Positions 7,202 through 14,010 of a DNA stretch of 18,360 nucleotides are shown in pieces. This DNA is from Actinomycetes bacterium. Its GTDB lineage: Bacteria > Actinomycetota > Aquicultoria > CAJVYJ01 > JAUVQD01. The notes beneath the pieces are model-generated. The model was not told the origin of the DNA. It searched no databases and saw only the letters and a list, made by a program, of their open reading frames with translations. How positions within the stretch are numbered: the first letter of the stretch is position 1; each line of letters begins with the position of its first letter. The stretch spans positions 1-18,360 of the forward strand of contig JAUVQD010000004.1 in the NCBI GenBank assembly GCA_030598355.1. Direction: 5' to 3'. The translations under genes and the position numbers were made by a program.

Positions 7202-9048
7202 TGCTCTATATAGATCATCAGGATTGAAATATCCGCTGGTGTCACCCCGGCTATTCGCGAGGCCTGACCCAGCGAGCGAGGCTTCACTTGATCAAGCTTT
7301 TGTCTTGCTTCGCTCGACATCGCTTCTATTTGTTTGAAATCAATATCGGGGAGCTCCATCTTTTCAAACTGCTTTTGAGCCGTGATCCGGCTTTGCTGAC
7401 GCTTAATGTATCCCTCGTATTTTATCTCGATTTCAGCTTGGCGTCTGATTTCTTTGGAGAAACGACCCAACCTGACTATTGGTTTGAGCTGTTCGATAGT
7501 AACCTCTGGCCTTTTGAGCAGTACTTTTGCCCGCAATCGGCCTTCCTTGCGCGCTCTTTTCCCCTCTATTGGGTCAAGAAGTCCAGCAACCTCTACTGGT
7601 GTCGCCTCGAGCTTGGCGATACAAGCCTCAATGCCTTGTCTTTTCTTCTCAACCCTACTCATTCGCTCGTCCGATATTAAACCGAGGCTATGCCCTATCG
7701 GCGCCAGCCGCAGGTCAGCATTGTCAGACCGAAGAAGCAGCCTATACTCCGCCCTTGAGGTAAACATCCGGTATGGCTCATCAATTTCTTTAGTTACCAG
7801 ATCATCAATTAGTACACCGATATATGCGCTGGCTCTATCTAGCACCAAGGATTCTTTGCCCTGGCATGCCAGCGCCGCGTTTATTCCGGCCATCAGTCCT
7901 TGCGCAGCCGCCTCTTCATAACCAGACGTACCATTTATTTGACCCGCAGTATAAAGTCCAGGCCGTAAAAAGCACTCCAGGGTCTTCTTGAGCTGGTGTG
8001 GAAGGACGTAATCATATGAAACAGCGTAGCCGGGTCTTATCATGATGGCCTTTTCCAAGCCCAATACTGAATTTATTATTTTTTCTTGGACTTCGATAGG
8101 CATACTGGTAGTCAGGCCCTGCAAATACATTTCGTGGTTTCGCCATCCTTCCGGCTCCACAAAAACGGGATGTCTTTTTCTATCAGGAAAATTCATGATC
8201 TTTCTGTCAATCGACGGACAATATCTTGGTCCCTTGGCGCTAACCGATCCACTCTTAATCGGTGATAGGTGTAAATTCTTTTTGATTACATTATGAACTT
8301 TTTCCCCCGTGTAGGTCAGATAGCATTGGCGCTGTTTTATTCTTCTTTTCGCGCTCTCAAAAGAGAACCTGACCGGGTCAATGTCTCCAGGTTGGACCAC
8401 CATTTTTCCTGTGTCAACGCTATGCTCCAGAACCCTGGGCGGGGTGGCGGACTGAAACCTTCCCAGCTCCACGCCAAGTTGTTTAAGTGCTTTTGAAATC
8501 CCGTTGCTCGGCAATTCTCCCGCGCGTCCGCCGGGAGCTGAAGTGCTACCGATAACTATTTCTCCTCTCAAAAATGTACCTGTCGCTACGATCACTTTTC
8601 TTGCGGAATAACTCTGGCTATCTGAGCTTTTCACGAAAAACCCGGCACTGCCGTCTTTTGTTATCTCAAGTACTTCGCCTTGCCTGAGCGTCAGATTCTC
8701 TACTTCTAACAGGCTTCGTTTCATCAACCAACTATATTTTCTTCTGTCAGCCTGTGCGCGAAGTGCTTGCACGGCCGGCCCCTTGCTCCCATTCAAAGTC
8801 TTAATTTGCACCATTGCCTGGTCGGCATTTCGCGCCATTTCTCCCCCGAGCGCGTCTATTTCTCGCACCAGCTGGCCTTTCCCTATACCCCCAACAGAGG
8901 GATTGCACGGCATGTGCGCGATTTTGTCGACGTTGATCGCCAAGAGCAGCACCTTGCACCCCATTCTAGCGGCCGCCAAGGAGGCCTCACAACCAGCATG
9001 GCCAGCCCCTATTACTATTATGTCAAAATCTGTCTTTTTGTTTGTCAT
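7183..9048 (-). CDS. mnmG: tRNA U34 carboxymethylaminomethyl-synthesis protein MnmG (GidA)
   Basis: Full-length FAD enzyme of 621 residues. With MnmE it installs the 5-aminomethyl-type group on U34 of tRNAs reading NNA/NNG codons, using FAD/NADH and methylene-tetrahydrofolate. Visible features: Rossmann motif VIGAGHAGCEAS near residue 12, Cys48 in MPCNPSVGG, ATGTFLRGEIVIG near 155-167, Cys277 in GPRYCPSI and GQINGTSGYEEAAAQG near the end of the FAD domain. The C-terminal helical domain that contacts MnmE and tRNA is present. Its ATG overlaps the stop of the MnmG-like gene upstream (ATGA), and there is no ribosome site because the parS palindrome occupies that position. Translation is therefore probably coupled to the upstream gene. 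Confidence 0.96.
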   Translation of the reverse strand: MTNKKTDFDIIVIGAGHAGCEASLAAARMGCKVLLLAINVDKIAHMPCNPSVGGIGKGQLVREIDALGGEMARNADQAMVQIKTLNGSKGPAVQALRAQADRRKYSWLMKRSLLEVENLTLRQGEVLEITKDGSAGFFVKSSDSQSYSARKVIVATGTFLRGEIVIGSTSAPGGRAGELPSNGISKALKQLGVELGRFQSATPPRVLEHSVDTGKMVVQPGDIDPVRFSFESAKRRIKQRQCYLTYTGEKVHNVIKKNLHLSPIKSGSVSAKGPRYCPSIDRKIMNFPDRKRHPVFVEPEGWRNHEMYLQGLTTSMPIEVQEKIINSVLGLEKAIMIRPGYAVSYDYVLPHQLKKTLECFLRPGLYTAGQINGTSGYEEAAAQGLMAGINAALACQGKESLVLDRASAYIGVLIDDLVTKEIDEPYRMFTSRAEYRLLLRSDNADLRLAPIGHSLGLISDERMSRVEKKRQGIEACIAKLEATPVEVAGLLDPIEGKRARKEGRLRAKVLLKRPEVTIEQLKPIVRLGRFSKEIRRQAEIEIKYEGYIKRQQSRITAQKQFEKMELPDIDFKQIEAMSSEARQKLDQVKPRSLGQASRIAGVTPADISILMIYIEQCRKSL

Positions 9049-10007
9049 GTTTCACGTGAAACCTTTTTTGCGGCGCCGCAACCGGCTCGACTGCCTTGGA
9101 GTGCTGATTCTGCGTAATTCTGAGCTCCATTAACTCGTCCGGCAAAAAACAAGCCGTCAGCAAATTTGCTTTCTTGCGTCTCTCTTAGCTGGTCTTGTCC
9201 TATTGCTTGGTAAAAAACAGTATATGCCGGTCTGACGGTTTGCGCTTTCTTGAGGCCCGGAAGAAGATTTAAAGAAGCGCTTTTGCGGGTTTGGCCTCCT
9301 GGTAAGCGAAGATAAAACTCTTTACCGCCCCGGTCAATTGGCTCTATGTATACTCTCTTTTTGTCACTTGTTTCAGTCCAACAAAAACCCAGCGCTTCGT
9401 CGACCGTACCTAATTTTCCCCATTCTATGCCATCAACGCCGATGATCGGGCCGGCTTCCTCTTTTGTCAGATAAAATTCCGACCCTAGTACGCGCAGAGC
9501 TTTTTCCAGGCGCGCTGACCCCGATTCCCCCGGGCGTCCTCCCGCAAACTCTTCGCTACCGATTTCCACTCTGCCCCCCAAAAACGTGCCTGTGGCAATG
9601 ATCAGAGTTTTTCCGAAATATATCTTCCCCCACATTGTTCTTACTTTCCAAAAGCTCTTTTCCCTGGTAACGTCCTCGCAAGTGTCTTGGAATATTCTTA
9701 TACCTGCTTGCCTTTCAAGGCTCTCTCTCCAATATCCCTGAAACTTATATCCATCAATTAAAATCGTTCTGCCGTTCAGCTCACCCTCATAAAACAGAGC
9801 TTTTCTTAGTATTTTTTGGTTTAGCCCACCGGGCCCTCCCTTTACGCTTAGGCTGGGGCCCCAGGCCAAATAACCGGCTGTATCCCAGGAGCTGGTTATC
9901 ACCAGTGGTCTTGCCCCGCTTTTACTCGCTGCCTCGGTTGCGTGTAAGCCGGCCACACCAGCTCCAACAATAATTACATCGTGCTCTTTCTCGTTTATCT
10001 CTTTCAG
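9045..10007 (-). CDS. Truncated MnmG-like FAD protein of unknown function
   Basis: About 320 residues, related to MnmG over its FAD domain but ending where MnmG's C-terminal helical domain begins. Conserved: DVIIVGAGVAGLHATEA (Rossmann), IIATGTFLGGRVEIG, GGRPGESGSARLEKALRVLG, VRPAYTVFYQ and LFFAGRVNGAQNYAESALQG. The region matching MnmG's Cys48 reads WGPSLSVKGG, so that cysteine is replaced. The stretch that would hold Cys277 seems to be shortened or deleted. The first ATG/GTG (9956) would cut the Rossmann motif, and the frame is closed by TAA just above 10019. CTG at 10007, eight bases after AAGGA, is therefore the best start. It lies between mnmE and mnmG and overlaps mnmG by ATGA. Its last codons (VSRET) are the parS site. 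A regulator, scaffold or separate reductase are all possible; function is unknown. Confidence 0.75.
   Translation of the reverse strand: MKEINEKEHDVIIVGAGVAGLHATEAASKSGARPLVITSSWDTAGYLAWGPSLSVKGGPGGLNQKILRKALFYEGELNGRTILIDGYKFQGYWRESLERQAGIRIFQDTCEDVTREKSFWKVRTMWGKIYFGKTLIIATGTFLGGRVEIGSEEFAGGRPGESGSARLEKALRVLGSEFYLTKEEAGPIIGVDGIEWGKLGTVDEALGFCWTETSDKKRVYIEPIDRGGKEFYLRLPGGQTRKSASLNLLPGLKKAQTVRPAYTVFYQAIGQDQLRETQESKFADGLFFAGRVNGAQNYAESALQGSRAGCGAAKKVSRET
9048..9063. other. parS centromere-like site
   Basis: TGTTTCACGTGAAACC on the plus strand matches the parS consensus TGTTTCACGTGAAACA at 15 of 16 positions and contains the full 14-base palindrome GTTTCACGTGAAAC (9049-9062). It encodes the end of the MnmG-like protein (VSRET) and touches the mnmG start codon. 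parA and parB lie in the same block, so ParB would load here about 5-7 kb from the origin elements. Confidence 0.93.
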
Positions 10008-10012
10008 TGTTG

Positions 10013-10057
10013 CTATCCTTTATTCGTCGGGTTGGTGAACGTTCGCCGTCTCGCCAT
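10013..10057 (-). CDS. Possible 14-codon leader ORF between mnmE and the MnmG-like gene
   Basis: ATG at 10057 follows a short GGGGA with only three bases between. The frame reads MARRRTFTNPTNKG and stops at 10013, six bases before the CTG start of the MnmG-like gene. It could couple translation or act as an attenuating leader, but an ORF this short can occur by chance. Confidence 0.22.
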   Translation of the reverse strand: MARRRTFTNPTNKG

Positions 10058-10086
10058 ATTTCCCCGCTTCAAGAAAATCCGGCGCG

Positions 10087-11484
10087 CTACTTTCCAATAC
10101 AAAAGCGATTGAAGATCTCTTTTATTATCTCTTCGTTAACCTCTGTGCCAATAACTTCCCCCAGGTTTACCAGGGCTTCTTTGATAAGCGTTGACACCAC
10201 TTCTTCTCCGAATCCCTGACCATGCGCTTCATCTGCTTCAACCAGGTTTCTCTTCGCCAATTTCAAGTTGTTTTCCTGCTTGACGCTTGCCAGAAAGGCT
10301 TCATGTCCCTCCGCCTCCCGAGAGAATCCAAATATTTCGGCAATGGTTTTACCTAGCAGATCGATACCGTCTCCGCTTCTTGCTGAAACCGAAACGATAT
10401 GGTCTGCTCGGCTAGCGCTGAGCCTCTCGTCCAGAAGAAGTTTTCGGGGCAAATCGTTCTTGTTTACAACCGTAACGCAATGCTGGCTCTTGACCGGCAG
10501 GTCGAGTAAGTCTTGATCCTCCTGCGCAAGGGGTTCACTGCCATCCAGCACCAGAATAACCAAATCTGACTCGGCTATAGCCTTTTTGGTTTTTTCAAGA
10601 CCTAGTTTTTCAATATCGTCTTGCGGATCCCGCCAGCCGGCTGTGTCCTGAAGGTCTACCGGTATTCCTTCCAATTGGACCTGAGCTTCCACAATATCTC
10701 TCGTAGTCCCTGGCTGCGAACTGGTAATCGCTTTATCCTCCATCAAAACAGCGTTGAGAAGGCTGGACTTGCCTACATTTGGCCGACCAATTATTGCTGC
10801 TAGAATTCCGCGATCCAGTGTCTTTCCCTTGCTGACAGCATCTATAAGCTCTTCTATTTCTTTAATAATCTTCTTGAGCGCGTGAGATACTTTTTCTGGC
10901 GAAATTGATTCAATGTCTTCGTCCGCAAAATCAATTGCCGCCTCGAGCTCAGCCGCTAGCGTGATCAGCCCTTTTCGAAGAAGCTCGATTTTCTTGCCCA
11001 CATGTCCATCGGCTTGTCGGGCGGCCGCGCGTCCAGCTGCTTCGCTGCGCGCTTGAACAAGGTTCATAACCGCTTGAGCCTGCGTCAAATCGATTCTTCC
11101 TGAAAGAAAAGCGCGATGCGTAAACTCTCCCGGCTCAGCCAGACGAGCACCTTCGTTCAGCGCAGCTTCGAGCGTTTTTCTTATAGGAACAGCACCCGAG
11201 TGACAATTGATTTCCACAATATCTTCGCGCGTATAAGAATTGGGCGACCTCATGATTGTGATAAGCGCCTCGTCGATTAGCTCGTCGGTTTGTGGATCAA
11301 TGATCTTCGCTAGGGTGGTGGTATGGGATTTTTTTGAGCTGATCGGCTCATTTCTTGTTTTTGCCAATCTGTCAATTATGCTAAACGATTTCGAGCCGGA
11401 CAACCTGACAATCCCTATGCCACCGGGACCCGTGGGGGTCGATACAGCGACTATCGTTTCATCAAACAACATACTAGAGATCAT
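10087..11484 (-). CDS. mnmE: tRNA-modification GTPase MnmE (TrmE)
   Basis: Protein of 465 residues with the expected three parts. The N-terminal folate-binding domain has VAVSTPTGPGGIGIVRLSG and the EPGEFTHRAFLSGRIDLTQA segment near 117-136. A G domain is inserted in a helical region, and the C-terminus ends in FCIGK, the conserved MnmE ending with its catalytic cysteine. G-domain motifs are intact: GRPNVGKSS at 233-241, DTAGWRD at 280-286 and NKND at 341-344. It partners MnmG in wobble-U34 modification. The start is uncertain: ATG at 11484 or ATG at 11472 (MLFDET, the usual family start). Neither has a clear ribosome site. It lies 76 bases after jag; downstream, a 79-base gap leads to the MnmG-like gene. 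Confidence 0.95.
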   Translation of the reverse strand: MISSMLFDETIVAVSTPTGPGGIGIVRLSGSKSFSIIDRLAKTRNEPISSKKSHTTTLAKIIDPQTDELIDEALITIMRSPNSYTREDIVEINCHSGAVPIRKTLEAALNEGARLAEPGEFTHRAFLSGRIDLTQAQAVMNLVQARSEAAGRAAARQADGHVGKKIELLRKGLITLAAELEAAIDFADEDIESISPEKVSHALKKIIKEIEELIDAVSKGKTLDRGILAAIIGRPNVGKSSLLNAVLMEDKAITSSQPGTTRDIVEAQVQLEGIPVDLQDTAGWRDPQDDIEKLGLEKTKKAIAESDLVILVLDGSEPLAQEDQDLLDLPVKSQHCVTVVNKNDLPRKLLLDERLSASRADHIVSVSARSGDGIDLLGKTIAEIFGFSREAEGHEAFLASVKQENNLKLAKRNLVEADEAHGQGFGEEVVSTLIKEALVNLGEVIGTEVNEEIIKEIFNRFCIGK

Positions 11485-11560
11485 AACAGCATTGTTGGTT
11501 AATAGTCGGATGTTTTAGGAGGTTGGAGTCCGATCGGGCACTCTAAAAGCTTTTATTTCC

Positions 11561-12175
11561 TTAAGCCGGCGAAATAATTACGAAACGATTGGGCTCTGTA
11601 TCGATTGAACTCGATTTTGCTCCCCCGTATTCAGCAACAACCAGGTGAACAAGTTTTCTTTCAAGCGCATTCATTGGCCGAAGAGATATGGCTTCACCCC
11701 GAGCAAGCACCTTGCCAACTGTTCTTTCCGCCATCGCCTTAACTTCTCTTTGGCTCCGTTCACGATAGCCCTCGACATCGACAATGACTCTGGCGGATTC
11801 TTTGAGCTTGCACCCTATAATGGCTCCAACAAGAACCTGTATCGCGTCGAGCGTCTGACCGTGGTGTCCGATCATCCAGGATAGTGATTTTCCACTCAAG
11901 GTTGCCCAGAGATAGTTTTCTTCGTAGCGCGTTTCAATAGTGGCTTCAACGCCAAAGTTCTTTAGCATCTCTTCAATTACTTCCACTGCAACGCTTTCGT
12001 GGTCGACCACGCTAACCCTTACTCGCGCTTTTGCTTTTCGCAATCCAAGCAGGCTCTTGTTTGGTTCCTCGAGTACCTCTATCTTGGCTTTATCTCTCTC
12101 AACCCCTAGTTCCCTAAGAGCTTCTTCGATCGCTTCCTCTTTGGTTTCGCCTTCAGTTTCTATGACATTTTTCAT
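11561..12175 (-). CDS. jag: Jag/KhpB-type RNA-binding protein
   Basis: Protein of 204 residues with the three Jag parts. The N-terminal Jag_N domain (about 1-52) has the typical KSLLGLRKAKARVRV segment. A KH domain carries GHHGQTLDAIQ at about 103-113. A C-terminal R3H domain (about 150-204) has Arg173 and His177 in ERKLVH and ends with EPNRFVIISP. In Gram-positive bacteria this family (also called KhpB or EloR) binds small and messenger RNAs and influences cell elongation. The KH loop has HH where many members have KR. It starts one base after the yidC stop, and its ribosome site AGGAGGG lies within the last codons of yidC, so the two are tightly linked as in most Gram-positive genomes. Confidence 0.93.
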   Translation of the reverse strand: MKNVIETEGETKEEAIEEALRELGVERDKAKIEVLEEPNKSLLGLRKAKARVRVSVVDHESVAVEVIEEMLKNFGVEATIETRYEENYLWATLSGKSLSWMIGHHGQTLDAIQVLVGAIIGCKLKESARVIVDVEGYRERSQREVKAMAERTVGKVLARGEAISLRPMNALERKLVHLVVAEYGGAKSSSIDTEPNRFVIISPA

Positions 12176-12176
12176 C

Positions 12177-12857
12177 TCAGCCCTCCTGTGTGGCGGTTTC
12201 GTTTCCGCGCAAAGTGAAGTACTGCTGCCCTATGGTCCAGACGTTACTGACAACCAGATACAACAATACTCCAGACGGAAGATTCCAGCCGATGTAGGCC
12301 ATAAACGCGCTCATGAATAGCATGATTTTGTCTTGCTGAGGATCGCTACTCATCATTCGTGATGGTATATAGGTCGTAATAATCATGAAGGCGACCAATA
12401 TCAAATAAGGGGCCATTTCAGATATTGACATTTTACCGGCTGCCTGTTGACCCCACGCCTCGCCCGCTGATTTACTTAAGTCGCTGATGAAAAAGTAAAA
12501 GGTGGCGTGTGTTTTTTTGCCTATTTCTAAAAGCACCCGAAAAAGAGCAAACATGATTGGCAGCTGCAAAAGCAGAGGTAGACATCCTGAAACAGGATTC
12601 ACTTTGTTCTCACTATAAAACTTCATTGTCTCTTGCTGCAGCTTTTGCTTATCGTCCTTATATTTCTCTTGGAGCTTCTTTATCTTTGGTTGAAGCTTCT
12701 TCATCTGATGCATTGACCTGGTTTGTTTGATCGTCAACGGCAAGATTATTATTCGAACCGCCGTTGTCATAAGAATGATCGCGAGCCCGTAGTCACCGGT
12801 AACTACGACAAAGAAATTCAAAATCTGCTCTAAGATATTTTCAATGGGTGCTAAAAT
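12177..12857 (-). CDS. yidC: Membrane protein insertase YidC
   Basis: Short Gram-positive-type insertase of 226 residues from the start chosen here. It helps proteins insert into and fold in the membrane. Visible: YGLAIILMTTAVRIIILPL with the conserved groove arginine, the coiled KKLQPKIKKLQEKYKDDKQK loop, NPVSGCLPLLLQLPIMFALF, and further hydrophobic segments toward the C-terminus. There is no lipobox, so it is not a lipoprotein like SpoIIIJ. The first TTG (12821) would begin just before the first membrane segment. The frame is open upstream, and ATT at 12857 lies five bases after GAGG. It yields LAPIENILEQILNFF, the expected amphipathic N-terminus of YidC. I therefore prefer the ATT start. 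The gene lies 12 bases after yidD and is followed by jag. Confidence 0.92.
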   Translation of the reverse strand: MLAPIENILEQILNFFVVVTGDYGLAIILMTTAVRIIILPLTIKQTRSMHQMKKLQPKIKKLQEKYKDDKQKLQQETMKFYSENKVNPVSGCLPLLLQLPIMFALFRVLLEIGKKTHATFYFFISDLSKSAGEAWGQQAAGKMSISEMAPYLILVAFMIITTYIPSRMMSSDPQQDKIMLFMSAFMAYIGWNLPSGVLLYLVVSNVWTIGQQYFTLRGNETATQEG

Positions 12858-12862
12858 TTTTG

Positions 12863-12866
12863 CCTC
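12863..12866 (-). promoter_or_regulatory. Ribosome binding site selecting ATT start of yidC
   Basis: GTGAGG on the minus strand (core GAGG at 12866-12863) lies five bases before the ATT at 12857. The in-frame stop TAA just upstream leaves no ATG, GTG or TTG that could give a complete N-terminus. Confidence 0.55.
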
Positions 12867-12869
12867 ACT

Positions 12870-13079
12870 TTACTGAACGGGATCATAGCCCCCCGGATTC
12901 AAGGGGTGACACCGTGAAATCCTTTTTATTCCAAGCCAGGACCCCCGAGCGGCTCCGTGTTTCTCAACCGCAACCCGAAAATATTCAGAACATGACGGAT
13001 AAAACCTGCATGATTTCGGAAGCCAGGGAGAAATTAAGCGCTGATAGGCGCGAATACTATGAACGATTACATGTCTCAT
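12870..13079 (-). CDS. yidD: Membrane protein insertion efficiency factor YidD
   Basis: A 69-residue protein with the YidD hallmark [14 protein letters not shown] followed by [19 protein letters not shown]. The N-terminal [13 protein letters not shown] forms an amphipathic helix expected to lie on the inner face of the membrane. YidD assists YidC-mediated insertion in E. coli. Its ATG overlaps the stop codon of rnpA (ATGA), and yidC follows 12 bases after its stop, the standard rpmH-rnpA-yidD-yidC order. Confidence 0.95.
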   Translation of the reverse strand: MRHVIVHSIRAYQRLISPWLPKSCRFYPSCSEYFRVAVEKHGAARGSWLGIKRISRCHPLNPGGYDPVQ

Positions 13080-13423
13080 TTCTTGTTCCTATAGATCCCC
13101 GCACCCCGAACCAGCCCCACCAAGGATTCTTGCACTTCCGGAAAAGATCTTGTCGCTATCACTGGTCTACCTATGAACACGAGGGCGTATCCTTTTTTAA
13201 TATTTTTCAGCTCATTTGTAACAATACTCTTTAAGCGTCTTTTTATCTTGTTTCTCACAACAGCCCCGCCGACTTTTTTCCCAATAGAAAATCCGACCTT
13301 GGTCTGAGACTCTCCCCCGATATTTAAATAATAAAGGACAAGATCCCGCGCGGCTATTGATTTTCCGCCCTCATAAACTTCTTTAAAAAGAGCGGTTTTT
13401 TTGACCCACACGTCTTTTTTCAC
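13076..13423 (-). CDS. rnpA: Ribonuclease P protein component
   Basis: Protein subunit of RNase P (115 residues), which binds the catalytic RNA and pre-tRNA leaders. Visible: [20 protein letters not shown], the central [23 protein letters not shown] containing the RNR-type RNA-binding motif, and the C-terminal [10 protein letters not shown] segment. The start used is GTG at 13423, 11 bases after the rpmH stop, with no strong ribosome site. The frame stays open upstream through all of rpmH, so a longer product from an unusual codon cannot be excluded. yidD overlaps its 3' end. Confidence 0.93.
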   Translation of the reverse strand: MKKDVWVKKTALFKEVYEGGKSIAARDLVLYYLNIGGESQTKVGFSIGKKVGGAVVRNKIKRRLKSIVTNELKNIKKGYALVFIGRPVIATRSFPEVQESLVGLVRGAGIYRNKK

Positions 13424-13434
13424 TAGCGTTTTTT

Positions 13435-13569
13435 CTAGGCTGATAGACGCGCTCTCTGCTTTGACCTGCGGTTTGACAGAACCCTCCGCCCAGCCTTTGT
13501 GCTCATCCGCGCCCTGAAGCCATGTACTCTTTTTCTTTTCCTGTTGCTTGGTTGATATGTTCTTTTCAT
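13435..13569 (-). CDS. rpmH: 50S ribosomal protein L34
   Basis: A 44-residue, very basic protein starting [20 protein letters not shown], ending in RARLSA and carrying the L34 core [15 protein letters not shown]. It is a structural protein of the large ribosomal subunit. The ATG at 13569 is preceded by AGGCAGGT about nine bases upstream. It is the first gene of the leftward block, and a good promoter lies 30-60 bases ahead of its start codon. rnpA follows 11 bases downstream. Confidence 0.96.
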   Translation of the reverse strand: MKRTYQPSNRKRKRVHGFRARMSTKAGRRVLSNRRSKQRARLSA

Positions 13570-13599
13570 GATGTACTACCTGCCTTTAAAATAGAACTC

Positions 13600-13629
13600 A
13601 TTATATATTTGCCCTTTTTCCGGTGTCAA
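13600..13629 (-). promoter_or_regulatory. Sigma-70-type promoter for the rpmH operon
   Basis: On the minus strand TTGACA (13629-13624) and TATAAT (13605-13600) are both perfect and separated by 18 bases, about 30 bases before the rpmH start codon. This is the best promoter seen in the window. Confidence 0.85.
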
Positions 13630-13680
13630 GAACGCCGGTCAATGAGCCCGTCCTCATCAAAACGTCTGCTAGACGAAGTG

Positions 13681-13708
13681 TTGCTTAAGAAAGTTCTTTT
13701 GTTATAAT
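13681..13708 (+). promoter_or_regulatory. Candidate rightward promoter toward the GHKL ATPase and dnaA
   Basis: TTGCTT (13681-13686) and a perfect TATAAT (13703-13708) are spaced by 16 bases. Transcription would begin near 13715 and pass through the DnaA boxes, giving a leader of about 295 bases before the GHKL gene. Confidence 0.5.
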
Positions 13709-13891
13709 CCAGCTAAGGGTTTTAGGTTTTATCGCAGCTTTTTTCTTCTCTAACTCAAGGCTCTGCGTAATTGGGTTCGTGCCGATAATCTTACAATGAT
13801 CTATCTGGAGCTTGTGGGTTTTACTATCTTATTTTGCTTTCTCGAAGTTTGTGTCAGCTCCTTGCAATAACCAGGTTTTTTCTTTCGTCTT

Positions 13892-13923
13892 TTTTCCACA
13901 CATGTGGAAAGTTTTGTGGATAA
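13892..13923. other. DnaA box cluster, part of oriC
   Basis: TGTGGATAA at 13915-13923 is a perfect DnaA box (TTATCCACA on the minus strand). TTTTCCACA at 13892-13900 differs from consensus at one base. TGTGGAAAG at 13903-13911 differs at two and forms an inverted pair TTTCCACA-CA-TGTGGAAA with the previous box. Three sites within 32 bases upstream of dnaA fit an origin and/or autoregulation of dnaA. Confidence 0.8.
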
Positions 13924-14010
13924 CTATCTATTTGTCGACGTAGCAGGCTTTCAAAAATGGTCACTGATTGACGGGCCGATTTTGTTTTTACTAGATCAAG
14001 GGGAGTGGTT

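Larger units (their letters stand above)
13570..14010. other. Divergent intergenic region with the left part of oriC
   Basis: This 441-base stretch between rpmH (minus) and the GHKL ATPase gene (plus) has no convincing gene. It holds a leftward promoter (13600-13629), a rightward promoter candidate (13681-13708), a 5-bp hairpin CGTCT-GCT-AGACG (13663-13675) and the DnaA box cluster (13892-13923). Between 13710 and 13890 I see only T-rich sequence and no clear RNA structure. Confidence 0.8.

Noticed and set aside
7288..7921. Several plus-strand open frames inside mnmG
   Set aside because: All are opposite-strand shadows of a well-conserved full-length MnmG.
11517..11522. Plus-strand AGGAGG between mnmE and jag as the ribosome site of a hidden gene
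   Set aside because: No plausible plus-strand reading frame follows; it is the complement of noncoding sequence in a minus-strand gap.
13711..13746. Attenuator-like hairpin AGCT...AGCT followed by a T-run
   Set aside because: Stem of only four base pairs with a long loop; not enough to call a terminator.
13771..13783. GGGTTCG as a tRNA T-loop
   Set aside because: No matching acceptor, anticodon or D arms around it.
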